From Aliiroseovarius sp. S1123 (GTDB lineage Bacteria; Pseudomonadota; Alphaproteobacteria; Rhodobacterales; Rhodobacteraceae), in the NCBI RefSeq assembly GCF_023015885.1, contig NZ_JALKBE010000002.1, forward strand, positions 1 through 64,000: a DNA stretch of 64,000 bases. The letters run 5' to 3'. The notes beneath the pieces were generated by a model. It made no database searches, had not been told where the DNA came from, and worked only from the letters and a program-made list of their open reading frames with translations. Each line of letters opens with the position of its first letter. Position 1 is the first letter of the stretch. A program made the position numbers and the translations under genes. Shown here one piece after another: positions 1 to 8,439 of the stretch.

Positions 1-424
1 ACCAGCCCAGAAGGGCCGACAACATCTGACCGGTGGCGTTCATGTCATTGTCGATGGCTTGCTTGCCCGCTAGAACGATGCCCGGCTGCTCTTCTTCAAC
101 AACTTTCGCCAGGATCTTGGCAACGGCCAGCGGCTCGATGTCTTGGTGTACATCGTCAGCGGCGTTCACCAGAATGGCGCGGTCTGCACCCATGGCCAAA
201 GCCGTGCGCAGCGTTTCCTGAGCCTGCTTCACGCCAATGGACACGACGACAATCTCGTCCGCTTTGCCGGCTTCCTTCAGGCGGATGGCCTCTTCGACGG
301 CAATCTCGTCAAAGGGGTTCATCGACATTTTTACGTTGGCAAGATCGACACCGCTGCCGTCCGCTTTCACACGAACCTTCACGTTGTAGTCGATCACGCG
401 CTTCACAGGCACAAGCACCTTCAT
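1..424 (-). CDS. etfB: electron transfer flavoprotein subunit beta (partial, C-terminus off window)
   Basis: The reverse strand from 424 reads [20 protein letters not shown]..., the classic EtfB opening, and continues with the conserved stretches [20 protein letters not shown] and [17 protein letters not shown] typical of the AMP/FAD-binding beta subunit. EtfB with EtfA passes electrons from acyl-CoA dehydrogenases, here plausibly glutaryl-CoA dehydrogenase at 2900-4114, to the ETF-quinone oxidoreductase. The start is supported by AAGGAGAT a few bases upstream of the ATG. It lies 20 nt downstream of the 3-hydroxybutyryl-CoA dehydrogenase on the same strand, so it is probably co-transcribed. 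About 141 codons are visible of a usual ~250, and the rest runs off the left edge. Confidence 0.95.
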   Translation of the reverse strand, partial: MKVLVPVKRVIDYNVKVRVKADGSGVDLANVKMSMNPFDEIAVEEAIRLKEAGKADEIVVVSIGVKQAQETLRTALAMGADRAILVNAADDVHQDIEPLAVAKILAKVVEEEQPGIVLAGKQAIDNDMNATGQMLSALLGW

Positions 425-444
425 CAGCGGTATCTCCTTGTTTG

Positions 445-1320
445 TTACCTTGTGGGTTCGGGGGTATCCCCCCGATAATCATAGAAGCCCCGTCCGGCTT
501 TGCGCCCGACCCAGCCTGCCTCGACATATTTCACCAACAGCGGGCAGGGGCGGTATTTGGTGTCCGCCAGCCCGTCGTACAGGACGTTCATGATCGCCAG
601 ACAGGTGTCGAGACCAATGAAATCGCCCAGCTCAAGCGGTCCCATCGGGTGATTGGCCCCCAATTTCATCGAGGCGTCGATCGAAGCAACTGATCCCACG
701 CCCTCATAAAGCGCATAACAGGCTTCGTTGATCATTGGGATCAGGATGCGGTTCACGATGAAACCCGGATAATCCTCGGCGCTGGCCTCGGTTTTTCCCA
801 AACGCTTCACCACGCCCAAAAGGGTCTGATAGGTCTCGTCCGAGGTGGCGATGCCGCGGATCAGTTCAACCAGTTGCATCAGGGGCACCGGGTTCATGAA
901 GTGAAACCCCATGAAGCGTTCCGGGCGGTCGGTCTTGGCCGCAAGACGTGTGATCGACAGAGAGGACGTATTGGTGGTGAGGATCGTGTGGTCCCCCAGC
1001 GACGGCGCCAGACCCGCAAAGATCTGGTCCTTGATATCTTCCCGTTCTGTGGCGGCTTCGATCACCAGATCAGTGCCGCCGAGTGCGCCCAAATCTTGCG
1101 TTGTGCGAATATTGGCCAGTGCCTCTGCACGTGCGTCTTCGCTGAGCGCGCCTTTCGACACCTGACGCGCGGTGTTCTTTTCAATCCGCGCCACTGCGGC
1201 GGTCAAAGCATCTTCCGAAATGTCGTTCAGAAGAACCCTGTACCCGGCGGCGGCAAAGGTATGGGCGATCCCGTTGCCCATCTGACCCGCCCCGATCACG
1301 CCGACTGTCTGAATGGTCAT
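445..1320 (-). CDS. hbd: 3-hydroxybutyryl-CoA dehydrogenase
   Basis: This 291-residue protein has an N-terminal Rossmann fold with the NAD-binding GAGQMG motif (residues 10-15). The 3-hydroxyacyl-CoA dehydrogenase core TNTSSLSI and [11 protein letters not shown] carries the catalytic His, and the C-terminal helical domain includes [11 protein letters not shown]. The length matches single-domain Hbd/PaaH enzymes rather than FadB fusions. The enzyme oxidises (S)-3-hydroxybutyryl-CoA to acetoacetyl-CoA, the step that follows crotonyl-CoA hydration after glutaryl-CoA dehydrogenase. It sits between the aldehyde dehydrogenase (4-nt gap) and etfB on the same strand. The last codons form a short G/C-rich hairpin (459-474) that lies inside the ORF and is not obviously a terminator. 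Confidence 0.93.
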   Translation of the reverse strand: MTIQTVGVIGAGQMGNGIAHTFAAAGYRVLLNDISEDALTAAVARIEKNTARQVSKGALSEDARAEALANIRTTQDLGALGGTDLVIEAATEREDIKDQIFAGLAPSLGDHTILTTNTSSLSITRLAAKTDRPERFMGFHFMNPVPLMQLVELIRGIATSDETYQTLLGVVKRLGKTEASAEDYPGFIVNRILIPMINEACYALYEGVGSVASIDASMKLGANHPMGPLELGDFIGLDTCLAIMNVLYDGLADTKYRPCPLLVKYVEAGWVGRKAGRGFYDYRGDTPEPTR

Positions 1321-1324
1321 GTGC

Positions 1325-2755
1325 TTACCCTGCGAAGCTATAGGCGGTTTTTACGGTGGTGTAGAACTCTGCCGCATAGCGCCCCTGTTCGCGCGAGCCA
1401 TAGCTGGACCCTTTACGCCCGCCGAAGGGGACATGGTAGTCGACGCCAGCGGTGGGCAGGTTCACCATCACCATGCCAGCTTGCGACTTGCGCTTGAACT
1501 CGCGGGCGTATTTCAGATTGGATGTGCAGATGCCCGAAGACAGGCCGAACTCGGTGTCATTGGACACGGAAAGCGCCTCGTCGAAATCGGCGACCTTGAT
1601 GATCGAGGCACAGGGGCCGAAAATCTCTTCTCGGCTGGATCGCATCTGATTGGTGGCTCCGACAAACAGGGCAGGGGCTTGGAAGAACCCTTCCGTGTCG
1701 CGGTTCAGACGGTCGCCGCCAATAACGTCGGCGCCCTCATTGCGGGCTAGGTCAACATAGCCGAGGTTGCCATTCAGTTGGTTTTCAGACACCACCGGCC
1801 CGATCTGCGTGGCTGCATCCAGCGGATTTCCCACGGTGAGCGCCTGCATCTCTCTCGAAAGCTGATCCACGAATGCGTCGTGAATACCTGCCTGAACAAT
1901 AATCCGGCTGGAGGCCGTGCAGCGCTGGCCGGTCGAGAAGAAGGCGCCATTCAAAACGGTCGACACGGCGATATCCATGTCGGCGTCGTCCATGATCACC
2001 ATCGGGTTCTTGCCACCCATTTCCATCTGCAACTTCTTCATGCCGCGCGCGGCGTCCATTGCCATTTTCCGTCCGACAGGCACCGAGCCGGTGAAGGTGA
2101 TCGCATCCACGCCGGGATGGTCGACGATGGCCTGCCCAACAACAGAACCACGCCCCATGACAAGGTTGAACACACCGGCCGGAATGCCCGCCTTATGCAG
2201 GATCTCGGTCAGAACATGTGCCGAGCCGGGGGTCAGGTCAGCAGGTTTGAACACCACCGTGTTGCCGTAGGCTAGGGCAGGAGCGATTTTCCACGCGGGA
2301 ATTGCGATGGGGAAGTTCCAAGGCGTGATCATGCCAACCACACCGACCGGTTCGCGCACCACGTCCACGTCCACATCCGGGCGGACCGAGGCAATTGCAT
2401 CGCCTGCCACGCGGATCGCTTCACCGGCGAAGAACCGGAAGATCTGCGCTGCACGGGCGGTTTCCCCGATTGCTTCCGCCAAGGTTTTGCCTTCCTCGCG
2501 GGCCAGAATGGTGCCGATCTCTTCTTTGCAGGCGAAGATCTCGGAAGCGACGGCTTCAAGGATGTCCGACCGCAGTTGAGGCGACGCATTTGCCCATGCC
2601 GGCAAGGCCGCATTGGCCGCAGCCACCGCATCACTTACCTGTTCAACCGATGCATGGGCATACTCGCCGATCACATCCGACAGGTCTGCGGGGTTGAGGT
2701 TCGGGGCGGCATCCACGCCGTCCAGCCATTCACCGGCAATCAGGTTCTGCTTCAT
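1325..2755 (-). CDS. NAD(P)-dependent aldehyde dehydrogenase, likely (glutarate) semialdehyde dehydrogenase
   Basis: This is a full-length ALDH superfamily enzyme (476 aa) with the TPWNFP cofactor/active-site Asn (N147), EMGGKNP general base Glu (E245) and STGQRCTAS catalytic Cys (C279). Overall it most resembles alpha-ketoglutarate-semialdehyde dehydrogenase-type ALDHs. Its place among a 5-aminovalerate-type aminotransferase, a glutarate-type CoA-transferase and glutaryl-CoA dehydrogenase makes glutarate semialdehyde the most likely substrate; that is inference from context. ATG 2755 is chosen because GAGAG lies 9 nt upstream and the product then starts MKQNLIAGEW as in relatives. An ATG at 2767 is also open. 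The 144-nt gap to gcdH holds two inverted repeats, so this gene may have its own promoter. Confidence 0.9.
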   Translation of the reverse strand: MKQNLIAGEWLDGVDAAPNLNPADLSDVIGEYAHASVEQVSDAVAAANAALPAWANASPQLRSDILEAVASEIFACKEEIGTILAREEGKTLAEAIGETARAAQIFRFFAGEAIRVAGDAIASVRPDVDVDVVREPVGVVGMITPWNFPIAIPAWKIAPALAYGNTVVFKPADLTPGSAHVLTEILHKAGIPAGVFNLVMGRGSVVGQAIVDHPGVDAITFTGSVPVGRKMAMDAARGMKKLQMEMGGKNPMVIMDDADMDIAVSTVLNGAFFSTGQRCTASSRIIVQAGIHDAFVDQLSREMQALTVGNPLDAATQIGPVVSENQLNGNLGYVDLARNEGADVIGGDRLNRDTEGFFQAPALFVGATNQMRSSREEIFGPCASIIKVADFDEALSVSNDTEFGLSSGICTSNLKYAREFKRKSQAGMVMVNLPTAGVDYHVPFGGRKGSSYGSREQGRYAAEFYTTVKTAYSFAG

Positions 2756-2784
2756 GGTGGCTCTCATTCTTCTGGTATTGGGGA

Positions 2785-2882
2785 GACCTCACATGAGGTC
2801 AGAAACCCGGGCAGCCAAAGCCCGAGTGGATCGAGATGGGATTTCATCAATCACCGGTCGCCGCGCGAGTGAGGCGACCGGT
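2785..2882. other. two inverted repeats between gcdH and the aldehyde dehydrogenase
   Basis: A perfect 7-bp palindrome GACCTCA-CA-TGAGGTC lies at 2785-2800, just upstream of the aldehyde dehydrogenase. A stronger 10-bp stem, ACCGGTCGCC / GGCGACCGGT with a 10-nt loop, lies at 2853-2882 just past gcdH. The larger stem lacks a U-run on the minus-strand transcript, so it is more likely an RNA-processing or partial-termination element than a canonical terminator. The smaller palindrome could be an operator. Confidence 0.5.
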
Positions 2883-2899
2883 TTTCTTGTGCACTGGCG

Positions 2900-4114
2900 T
2901 TACGCGAACGCCTGCAGGCCGGTTTGCGCACGGCCCAGGATCAGGGCGTGCACGTCGTGGGTGCCTTCATAGGTGTTCACTGTTTCCAGATTCACCATGT
3001 GGCGGATCACGTGGAAGTCTTGGCTGATGCCGTTGCCGCCATGCATATCACGGGCGTGACGCGCGATTTCCAGTGCCTTGCCGCAGTTGTTGCGTTTGAT
3101 CAGCGACACCATTTCGGGCGCGGCTTTGGCTTCGTCCATCAGGCGGCCGACGCGCAGCGCGGCTTGCAGGCCCAACGAGATCTCGGTCTGCATATTGGCG
3201 AGCTTCAGTTGGAACAGCTGCATTTGCGCCAACGGCTTGCCGAACTGCTTGCGGTCCAGACCGTATTGACGTGCGCCGTGCCAGCAGGCTTCGGCAGCAC
3301 CCATTGCGCCCCATGCGATGCCGTAACGGGCACGGTTCAGACAGCCGAAGGGACCTTTCAGGCCTTCAATATCGGGCAGAAGCGCGTCTTCGCCGACTTC
3401 GACATTGCTCATCACGATCTCGCCGGTGATCGAGGCGCGCAGCGACTGTTTGCCTTCGATCTTCGGAGCGGTCAGACCTTTGGTGCCCTTGTCCAGCACG
3501 AAGCCCTTGATCTTGCCGTCATGGGCGTCGGATTTGGCCCAGACGACAAACACATCCGCGATCGGCGCGTTCGAGATCCACATTTTCGAGCCGTTCAGCA
3601 CATAGCCGCCGTCGACCTTCTTGGCCGTGGTCTTCATGCTGCCGGGATCCGAGCCCGCATCGGGTTCGGTCAGACCGAAACAGCCGATCCATTCACCCGA
3701 GGCCAGTTTGGGCAGGTATTTCGCGCGCTGCTCTTCGGTGCCGTAGGCATAGATGGGGTACATCACCAGCGACGACTGAACCGACATCATCGAACGGTAA
3801 CCACTGTCCACACGCTCGACTTCGCGTGCAACCAGACCATAGGTCACGTAACCCGCGCCAATACCGCCGAACTTCTCGGGGATGGTGGTGCCCAGAAGGC
3901 CCATTTCGCCCATTTCGCGGAAAATCTCCGGATCGGTCTCTTCCTTGGCAAAGGCTTCGGTCACACGCGGGAACAGCTTGTCTTCGGCATAAGCACGTGC
4001 GGCATCGCGCACCATGCGTTCGTCTTCGTTCAGCTGATCTTCCAGAAGGAAGGCGTCATCCCATGCAAAACCTGCAAGTTCGGGGCGGGATTGGGGGGAA
4101 AGATCTTTCGCCAT
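2900..4114 (-). CDS. gcdH: glutaryl-CoA dehydrogenase
   Basis: This acyl-CoA dehydrogenase of 404 aa has the hallmark GcdH features [29 protein letters not shown], and the C-terminal [18 protein letters not shown] in which the Glu of YEGT is the catalytic base. The flavoenzyme oxidatively decarboxylates glutaryl-CoA to crotonyl-CoA, handing electrons to ETF (etfB is in the same gene block). It lies 12 nt downstream of the aminotransferase on the same strand, so the two are very likely co-transcribed. The start [13 protein letters not shown] is preceded by AAGGAGACAAAGAT, a good ribosome binding site. Confidence 0.96.
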   Translation of the reverse strand: MAKDLSPQSRPELAGFAWDDAFLLEDQLNEDERMVRDAARAYAEDKLFPRVTEAFAKEETDPEIFREMGEMGLLGTTIPEKFGGIGAGYVTYGLVAREVERVDSGYRSMMSVQSSLVMYPIYAYGTEEQRAKYLPKLASGEWIGCFGLTEPDAGSDPGSMKTTAKKVDGGYVLNGSKMWISNAPIADVFVVWAKSDAHDGKIKGFVLDKGTKGLTAPKIEGKQSLRASITGEIVMSNVEVGEDALLPDIEGLKGPFGCLNRARYGIAWGAMGAAEACWHGARQYGLDRKQFGKPLAQMQLFQLKLANMQTEISLGLQAALRVGRLMDEAKAAPEMVSLIKRNNCGKALEIARHARDMHGGNGISQDFHVIRHMVNLETVNTYEGTHDVHALILGRAQTGLQAFA

Positions 4115-4126
4115 ATCTTTGTCTCC

Positions 4127-5431
4127 TTATTCCGCCGCGACGGCGGTTTTGCTAATAGCAGCCTCAATCGAGGCTTCAATGATGTCCAACGCCTCGTCGA
4201 CCTGTTCGAACGGAACGGTCAGCGGCGGCAGAAGGCGTACGGCGTTGGCGCGCGTGCCGCATGGCAGGATGATCAGGCCACGTGCTTCGGCTTCGGCCAC
4301 GATGGCTTGGGTCAGTGCGGGATCAGGGTTGTTGGTCTCGCGGTCCGTGACAAGCTCGAAGGCAATCATAGCACCAAGGCCGCGCACGTCACCAATCGCT
4401 TCCATGCCCTGACGATCTGCCAGCGTGTTCAAGCGCGCCTTGATCTTTTCACCAATTTCAGTGGCGCGCGCGCAGAGGTTTTCTTCCTCGATCACGTCAA
4501 ACACGGCGTTGGCAGCCGCGACGGCCAGCGGGTTGCCGGCATAGGTGCCGCCAATGCCGCCCACGGGGGCTGCGTCAACGACTTCGGCCCGGCCAGTGAC
4601 TGCCGAAAGCGGGAAGCCCCCTGCCAGACCTTTGGCCATGGTGACCAGATCTGCGGCAACACCTGCATGTTCAAATGCAAAGAGCTTGCCGGTACGAGCG
4701 ATACCTGCCTGTACCTCATCCGCGATCAGGATGATGCCGTACTCGTCACAGATCTTGCGCAGCGCGCGCAGGAACTCGGGCTGAGCGATGTTGAAACCAC
4801 CTTCGCCCTGTACGGGCTCGATGATCATCGCGGCGACGCGCTCGGGGTCGATCGAGCTTTTGAACATGTTGTCCAGCACGGCCAGCGACTGTTCGACAGT
4901 CACGCCGTGGAACTCGTTCGGGAAGGGGGCATGCAGCACTTCCGGCGGCATGGCGCCAAAGGCTTTCTTATAGGGGTTCACCTTGCCACACAGCGCCATG
5001 CCCATCAGGGTCCGACCGTGGAAAGCGCCCGAAAAGGCAATAACGCCCGAGCGACCGGTATAGGCGCGCGCCATCTTCACAGCATTCTCGACAGCCTCGG
5101 CGCCCGTGGTCACCATCATGGTCTTCTTGACGAAATCACCCGGTGTGGCGGCGTTCAGACGCTCGGCCAGCGCAATATAGCTTTCATAGGGCGCGACGTG
5201 GAAGCACGTGTGGGTGAAGGCTTCGGACTGCTTCGCAACAGCTTCCATCAGCTTGGGGTGGCGGTGGCCGGTGTTGTTCACGGCAATCCCTGCCGCAAAG
5301 TCGATAAAGCGCTTGCCATCTGCATCCCAGAGTTCTGCGTTTTCTGCGCGCACGGCATAGATGCCACGGGTCGCTACGCCATTTGCAACGGCAGCGGCGC
5401 GGCGGGTTTTAAGTGTCTCAGTGTTGCTCAC
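4127..5431 (-). CDS. gabT: 4-aminobutyrate / 5-aminovalerate aminotransferase (class III, PLP)
   Basis: This class III aminotransferase has TTGAEAVENAVK, the PLP-contacting IADEVQ (Asp ~238) and the Schiff-base lysine in TMAKGLAGG (K267). Its 434-residue length fits GabT/DavT. A longer reading from a TTG at 5446 is open, but that codon is fused to the GGAGGAG ribosome binding site. GTG 5431, 6 nt downstream of the site, is therefore the better start, giving VSNTETLKTRR. GabT enzymes often accept both GABA and 5-aminovalerate. The neighbouring glutarate genes favour 5-aminovalerate (DavT role), while the symbol gabT reflects family. It is divergent from an XRE-cupin regulator with palindromic sites in the shared promoter region. 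Confidence 0.92.
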   Translation of the reverse strand: MSNTETLKTRRAAAVANGVATRGIYAVRAENAELWDADGKRFIDFAAGIAVNNTGHRHPKLMEAVAKQSEAFTHTCFHVAPYESYIALAERLNAATPGDFVKKTMMVTTGAEAVENAVKMARAYTGRSGVIAFSGAFHGRTLMGMALCGKVNPYKKAFGAMPPEVLHAPFPNEFHGVTVEQSLAVLDNMFKSSIDPERVAAMIIEPVQGEGGFNIAQPEFLRALRKICDEYGIILIADEVQAGIARTGKLFAFEHAGVAADLVTMAKGLAGGFPLSAVTGRAEVVDAAPVGGIGGTYAGNPLAVAAANAVFDVIEEENLCARATEIGEKIKARLNTLADRQGMEAIGDVRGLGAMIAFELVTDRETNNPDPALTQAIVAEAEARGLIILPCGTRANAVRLLPPLTVPFEQVDEALDIIEASIEAAISKTAVAAE

Positions 5432-5499
5432 CAGAGTCTCCTCCAACGTGATGGAATCGGATGTCGATTCACAAGTTCATTGATTCTGACATCATGTAT

Positions 5500-5567
5500 T
5501 GCTCAATTTATTGAGCATTGCTAGAGGTAAGTTGGACAAACTTCGCTGAATCGCTCAATCTGAGTGA
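5500..5567. promoter_or_regulatory. divergent promoter region with inverted repeats (putative operators)
   Basis: Between the gabT-like gene and the regulator, 5500-5517 is a palindrome with 8-bp perfect arms, TGCTCAAT-TT-ATTGAGCA. A weaker partner with the same half-site, GCTCAATCTGAGTG, lies at 5553-5566, about 50 bp away. Paired sites in a divergent promoter next to an autogenous XRE-cupin regulator suggest operators for that regulator. Binding is inferred, not shown. Confidence 0.6.
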
Positions 5568-5589
5568 AAGCGATGAAAGGACCAAAACA

Positions 5590-6171
5590 ATGACGGATGA
5601 ATTTGACGTTGGCGCCCGTTTGAAGCAACTAAGGCTGCAGTTTAATATGTCTCAACGGCAGTTGGCCGAATCTGCGGGTGTGCCCCATGGGCAGATTTCG
5701 ATGATCGAAACCAATCGGTCCAGCCCATCGGTCGCTAGCTTGCGCAAAATACTGGGCGGATTTGGCATTTCCATGTCCGAGTTCTTTGAGCCCGATGCGC
5801 CCACGTCGTCGCAGAACTTCTTTACCCCTGCGGAACTGCGCGATCTGACGTCTCTGCTGTATCAGGGTAATGACGCCGCGCAGAAGAAGATCACGCTGAA
5901 GCAGGTGGGGGATGCCAAATTGCACGGGTTGCAGATCCTGCATGAACGCTATGAGCCCGGCGCCGATACGGGTGAAACCATGATCGAACATGACGCCAAT
6001 GAGGGCGGTATCGTCATCGAAGGTGAACTGGAGGTCACGGTCGGGCAAGAGACCCGCGTGCTGAAAGCCGGTGACGCCTATCTGTTTAATTCACGCGAAC
6101 CGCACAGGTTTCGCAATATGTCTGACCGGGTGTGCAAGGTGATCTCTTCCTGCACCCCGCCCTATCTGTAA
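5590..6171 (+). CDS. XRE-family regulator with C-terminal cupin (PuuR-like)
   Basis: The 193-aa product has an N-terminal helix-turn-helix (about residues 9-65; QRQLAESAGVPHGQISMIE) and a C-terminal cupin_2 domain (about 115-190; HDANEGGIVIEGELEV, LKAGDAYLFNSREPHRF). This architecture is shared by PuuR and other amine/amino-acid catabolism regulators, where the cupin senses the substrate. An ATG at 5590 with AAAGGA upstream is preferred over a longer reading from 5518, which would begin inside the palindromic promoter. The gene lies between, and likely controls, the divergent aminotransferase operon and the downstream CoA-transferase (9-nt gap). The effector is unknown; 5-aminovalerate or glutarate is a reasonable guess. 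Confidence 0.9.
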   Translation: MTDEFDVGARLKQLRLQFNMSQRQLAESAGVPHGQISMIETNRSSPSVASLRKILGGFGISMSEFFEPDAPTSSQNFFTPAELRDLTSLLYQGNDAAQKKITLKQVGDAKLHGLQILHERYEPGADTGETMIEHDANEGGIVIEGELEVTVGQETRVLKAGDAYLFNSREPHRFRNMSDRVCKVISSCTPPYL

Positions 6172-6180
6172 GGACCCAAT

Positions 6181-7287
6181 ATGACCCCTCTTGCTGGACT
6201 GAAAGTTGTTGAGCTGGCCCGCATCCTTGCTGGCCCCTGGATTGGCCAATCGCTTGCCGATCTTGGTGCCGAAGTGATCAAGGTGGAAAGCCCAGCGGGG
6301 GATGATACGCGCAAGTGGGGACCACCCTTCATTGAGCGGGACGGCGACAAATCAGCAGCTTATTATTACGCCGCAAACCGGGGCAAGGACTGCGTAACCT
6401 GTGATTTCCGCACGCCGGAAGGGCAGGAACAGGTGCGCGCGCTGATCAAGGATGCCGACATTCTGATCGAGAACTTCAAGGTCGGCGGATTGGCCAAGTA
6501 CGGTCTGGATTATGACAGCTTGAAAGAGCTGAACCCACGTTTGATTTATTGCTCGATCACCGGATTCGGGCAGGACGGGCCTTATGCCAAGCGCGCGGGA
6601 TATGATTTCTTGCTGCAAGGCATGTCCGGGTTGATGTCGATCACCGGCGAACCGGAGCGTCAGCCGCAAAAGGTCGGCGTGGCGGTTACCGATATCGTGA
6701 CCGGGCTTTACGGTACCATCGGCGTACTGGCCGCGGTCGAGCAGCGTCATCGCACTGGCAAGGGGCAGCATATCGACATGTCTTTGCTGGACTGTGCAAC
6801 GGCGATGCTGGCCAATCAGGCGATGAACTTTCTGGCGACCGGCGAAAGCCCTCAGCGGCGCGGCAACGCGCACCCGAATATTGCGCCTTATCAGGTGCTG
6901 CCCACAGCGGATGGTCATTTCATTCTGGCAGTTGGGAATGACGGGCAGTTTCAGCGCTTCTGCGACGTCATTGATCGACCGGACTTGCGCGATAACCCGG
7001 ATTTCACGACCAACCAGTTGCGGGTGGAAAACCGGGATGTGCTGACGATCGAGATCGAGCAGGAAACGCAGAAGTGGCAGAAGGCCGATCTGCTGGAAGC
7101 GCTTGAAGGGGCGACCGTGCCTGCCGGGCCGATCAACTCGATCGGTGAGGCGTTTGATGATGCGCAGGTCAAACATCGCAACATGGAGATTTCACCTGAA
7201 GGCGTGCGCGGCGTGCGCGGACCTTGGGTGTTTTCAGATGCTGAGCTGGCACTGGACAAATCCGCGCCTGTGCTGCCGACCTCTTGA
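6181..7287 (+). CDS. CaiB/BaiF (family III) CoA-transferase, probably glutarate:CoA-transferase
   Basis: This 368-aa family III CoA-transferase has the N-terminal LAGLKVVELARILAGPW signature, GADVIKVE-like GAEVIKVESP, and the catalytic Asp in VGVAVTDIVTGLYG (D171). Family III enzymes form an aspartyl-CoA thioester and move CoA between carboxylic acids. Human SUGCT and bacterial homologues make glutaryl-CoA from glutarate and succinyl-CoA, which is exactly the missing step between the aldehyde dehydrogenase and glutaryl-CoA dehydrogenase here. It is co-directional with the XRE-cupin regulator, with AAGGA just upstream of its ATG, and is followed by a strong terminator. The glutarate assignment is contextual. 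Confidence 0.88.
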   Translation: MTPLAGLKVVELARILAGPWIGQSLADLGAEVIKVESPAGDDTRKWGPPFIERDGDKSAAYYYAANRGKDCVTCDFRTPEGQEQVRALIKDADILIENFKVGGLAKYGLDYDSLKELNPRLIYCSITGFGQDGPYAKRAGYDFLLQGMSGLMSITGEPERQPQKVGVAVTDIVTGLYGTIGVLAAVEQRHRTGKGQHIDMSLLDCATAMLANQAMNFLATGESPQRRGNAHPNIAPYQVLPTADGHFILAVGNDGQFQRFCDVIDRPDLRDNPDFTTNQLRVENRDVLTIEIEQETQKWQKADLLEALEGATVPAGPINSIGEAFDDAQVKHRNMEISPEGVRGVRGPWVFSDAELALDKSAPVLPTS

Positions 7288-7311
7288 ACCAAGAAAAACT
7301 GAACAGATGGG

Positions 7312-7337
7312 GGCCGGGTTTCTACCCGGCCTTTTTT
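7312..7337 (+). terminator. rho-independent terminator after the CoA-transferase
   Basis: An 8-bp stem GGCCGGGT / ACCCGGCC with a 4-nt loop is directly followed by six T residues, 25 nt past the CoA-transferase stop. Confidence 0.93.
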
Positions 7338-7383
7338 GTGGCCGCTTCAAGCGGAGCGCTGCAGTCGATGGCGCATTCGGAAG

Positions 7384-7411
7384 AAAAAAAATGCCGCCCA
7401 AGAGGGGCGGC
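7384..7411 (-). terminator. minus-strand terminator downstream of the dctM remnant
   Basis: Read on the minus strand, a GGGC-rich 7-bp stem (7393-7399 with 7405-7411) runs into a T-rich tract (the A-run at 7384-7391), as expected for a terminator of the former TRAP-transporter gene. A second perfect 10-bp stem, CAGACGCCGC / GCGGCGTCTG, lies at 7440-7465 between it and the dctM stop. Confidence 0.8.
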
Positions 7412-7477
7412 CAGTTACGGGAATTTTTGTGAAACACGCCAGACGCCGCCGAGAAGCGGCGTCTGATCGTTTCGCGT

Positions 7478-7832
7478 TTAGAACAGCAGGCTTGGTAGCC
7501 ACAATGCGATCTGGGGGAATGCCACCACCAGCGCCAGACCAATGATCTGCAGCGCCACAAAGGGCAATGCCGCCTTGTAGATGTCCCCGATGGTGATCTC
7601 GGGTTGGGCCACGGAGCGCATGTAGAACAGGTTGTAGCCGAAAGGTGGCGTCAGATAGGCCGATTGCATCGACAGGATGAACAGCACGGCAAACCAAGTC
7701 GTGTCATAGCCAAGGTCGCGCACGATCGGCACAAACAGCGGCACGGTGATGAACACAATCGCGAAATCATCCAAAAACATGCCCAGCACAAAATAGTTGG
7801 CCAAAATGGCGATGATTACCCAGATCGGGGAA
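7478..7832 (-). pseudogene. dctM: 3' remnant of a TRAP transporter large permease (DctM)
   Basis: The last ~117 codons of a DctM-type large permease are intact: LANYFVLGMFLDDFAIVFIT, the SAYLTPPFGYNLFYMR motif near the C-terminus, and a natural stop followed by its own terminator. A DctM protein should extend at least 300 residues further upstream, but homology stops around 7832. A C9 tract (7843-7851) and then the norC promoter follow. There is no matching 5' half anywhere in the window. The gene was evidently cut by acquisition or rearrangement of the nor-nos block, leaving a decayed end. A frameshift alone cannot explain it because the missing part is replaced by norC. Confidence 0.85.
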
Positions 7833-7893
7833 CTACTCGTCGCCCCCCCCCGGCGTATCAGCACTTGCCAAACTCGTGTAAAATCCAACCTTC

Positions 7894-7907
7894 TTAACAA
7901 TAGTCAA
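7894..7907. promoter_or_regulatory. Nnr/Dnr-type box upstream of norC
   Basis: TTAACAATAGTCAA fits the FNR-family half-sites TTRAC-N4-RTCAA and is nearly identical to the Paracoccus denitrificans NNR site TTAACAAAGGTCAA known from nir/nor promoters. It is centred about 65 nt before the norC ATG. Activation from -41.5 would place the start of transcription near 7942. The likely binder is the Dnr-like protein at 23365-24063. Confidence 0.85.
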
Positions 7908-7965
7908 GCGGCCGGCGCGCGGGTTCGTCTATCCAGACAACTGGATAACTGAGCTGGAGGCCGAA

Positions 7966-8418
7966 ATGCGAGAAGTCATGACCAAGACCATGGCACGCAA
8001 TGTGTTCTATGGCGGCTCGCTGTTCTTCATTGTGGTCTTTTTGATCTTGTCGGCGCATTCGGTTCGCTATGTGGTGAGCCAGTCGACAGCAAACGCTCCA
8101 CTGACGGACAGTGTCGCCCGTGGCAAACATGTGTGGGAAAAGAACGCCTGCATCAACTGCCACACACTGATGGGGGAAGGGGCTTACTTTGCCCCCGAGC
8201 TGCAAAACGTAATGACCCGTTGGGGCGTGCAAGACGAACCTGAAGACGCTTTCGAAGTGTTGAAAGGGTGGATGGAAGCACAGCCAACCGGCATCGAAGG
8301 GCGTCGTCAGATGCCGAATTTCAACCTGAGCGACGAAGATATTCGCGATCTGGCAGAGTTCTTCCGCTGGGTGAACACAATCGACGCGCAGGGCTGGCCA
8401 CCGAACGAGGCGGGCTAA
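7966..8418 (+). CDS. norC: nitric oxide reductase subunit C (cytochrome c)
   Basis: This 150-aa membrane-anchored cytochrome c has one N-terminal transmembrane helix (about residues 13-33) and a single haem c site, CINCH, near residue 62. The downstream Met ligand lies in RRQMPNFNLS. NorC receives electrons from periplasmic donors and passes them to NorB, which reduces NO to N2O. The start MREVMTKTMARN matches NorC proteins of Paracoccus type and has GGAGG five bases upstream. It is the first gene of norCBQDEF, behind the TTAAC-N4-GTCAA box. Confidence 0.97.
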   Translation: MREVMTKTMARNVFYGGSLFFIVVFLILSAHSVRYVVSQSTANAPLTDSVARGKHVWEKNACINCHTLMGEGAYFAPELQNVMTRWGVQDEPEDAFEVLKGWMEAQPTGIEGRRQMPNFNLSDEDIRDLAEFFRWVNTIDAQGWPPNEAG

Positions 8419-8439
8419 GGCCGGACGAGGAGACAAGAC

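Noticed and set aside
459-474. G-run/C-run hairpin at the end of hbd as a terminator before etfB
   Set aside because: It is inside the hbd coding region, has a 3-nt loop and no U-run, and etfB follows within 20 nt with its own ribosome binding site.
2924-5524. A very long plus-strand open frame (866 codons) opposite gcdH and the aminotransferase
   Set aside because: It is antisense to two well-supported genes, is His/Gln/Arg-rich in the way expected of a GC-rich reverse frame, and shows no domain.
7843-7851. C9 tract considered as a phase-variable switch of the TRAP gene
   Set aside because: There is no continuation of dctM in any frame beyond it, so slippage could not restore a gene.
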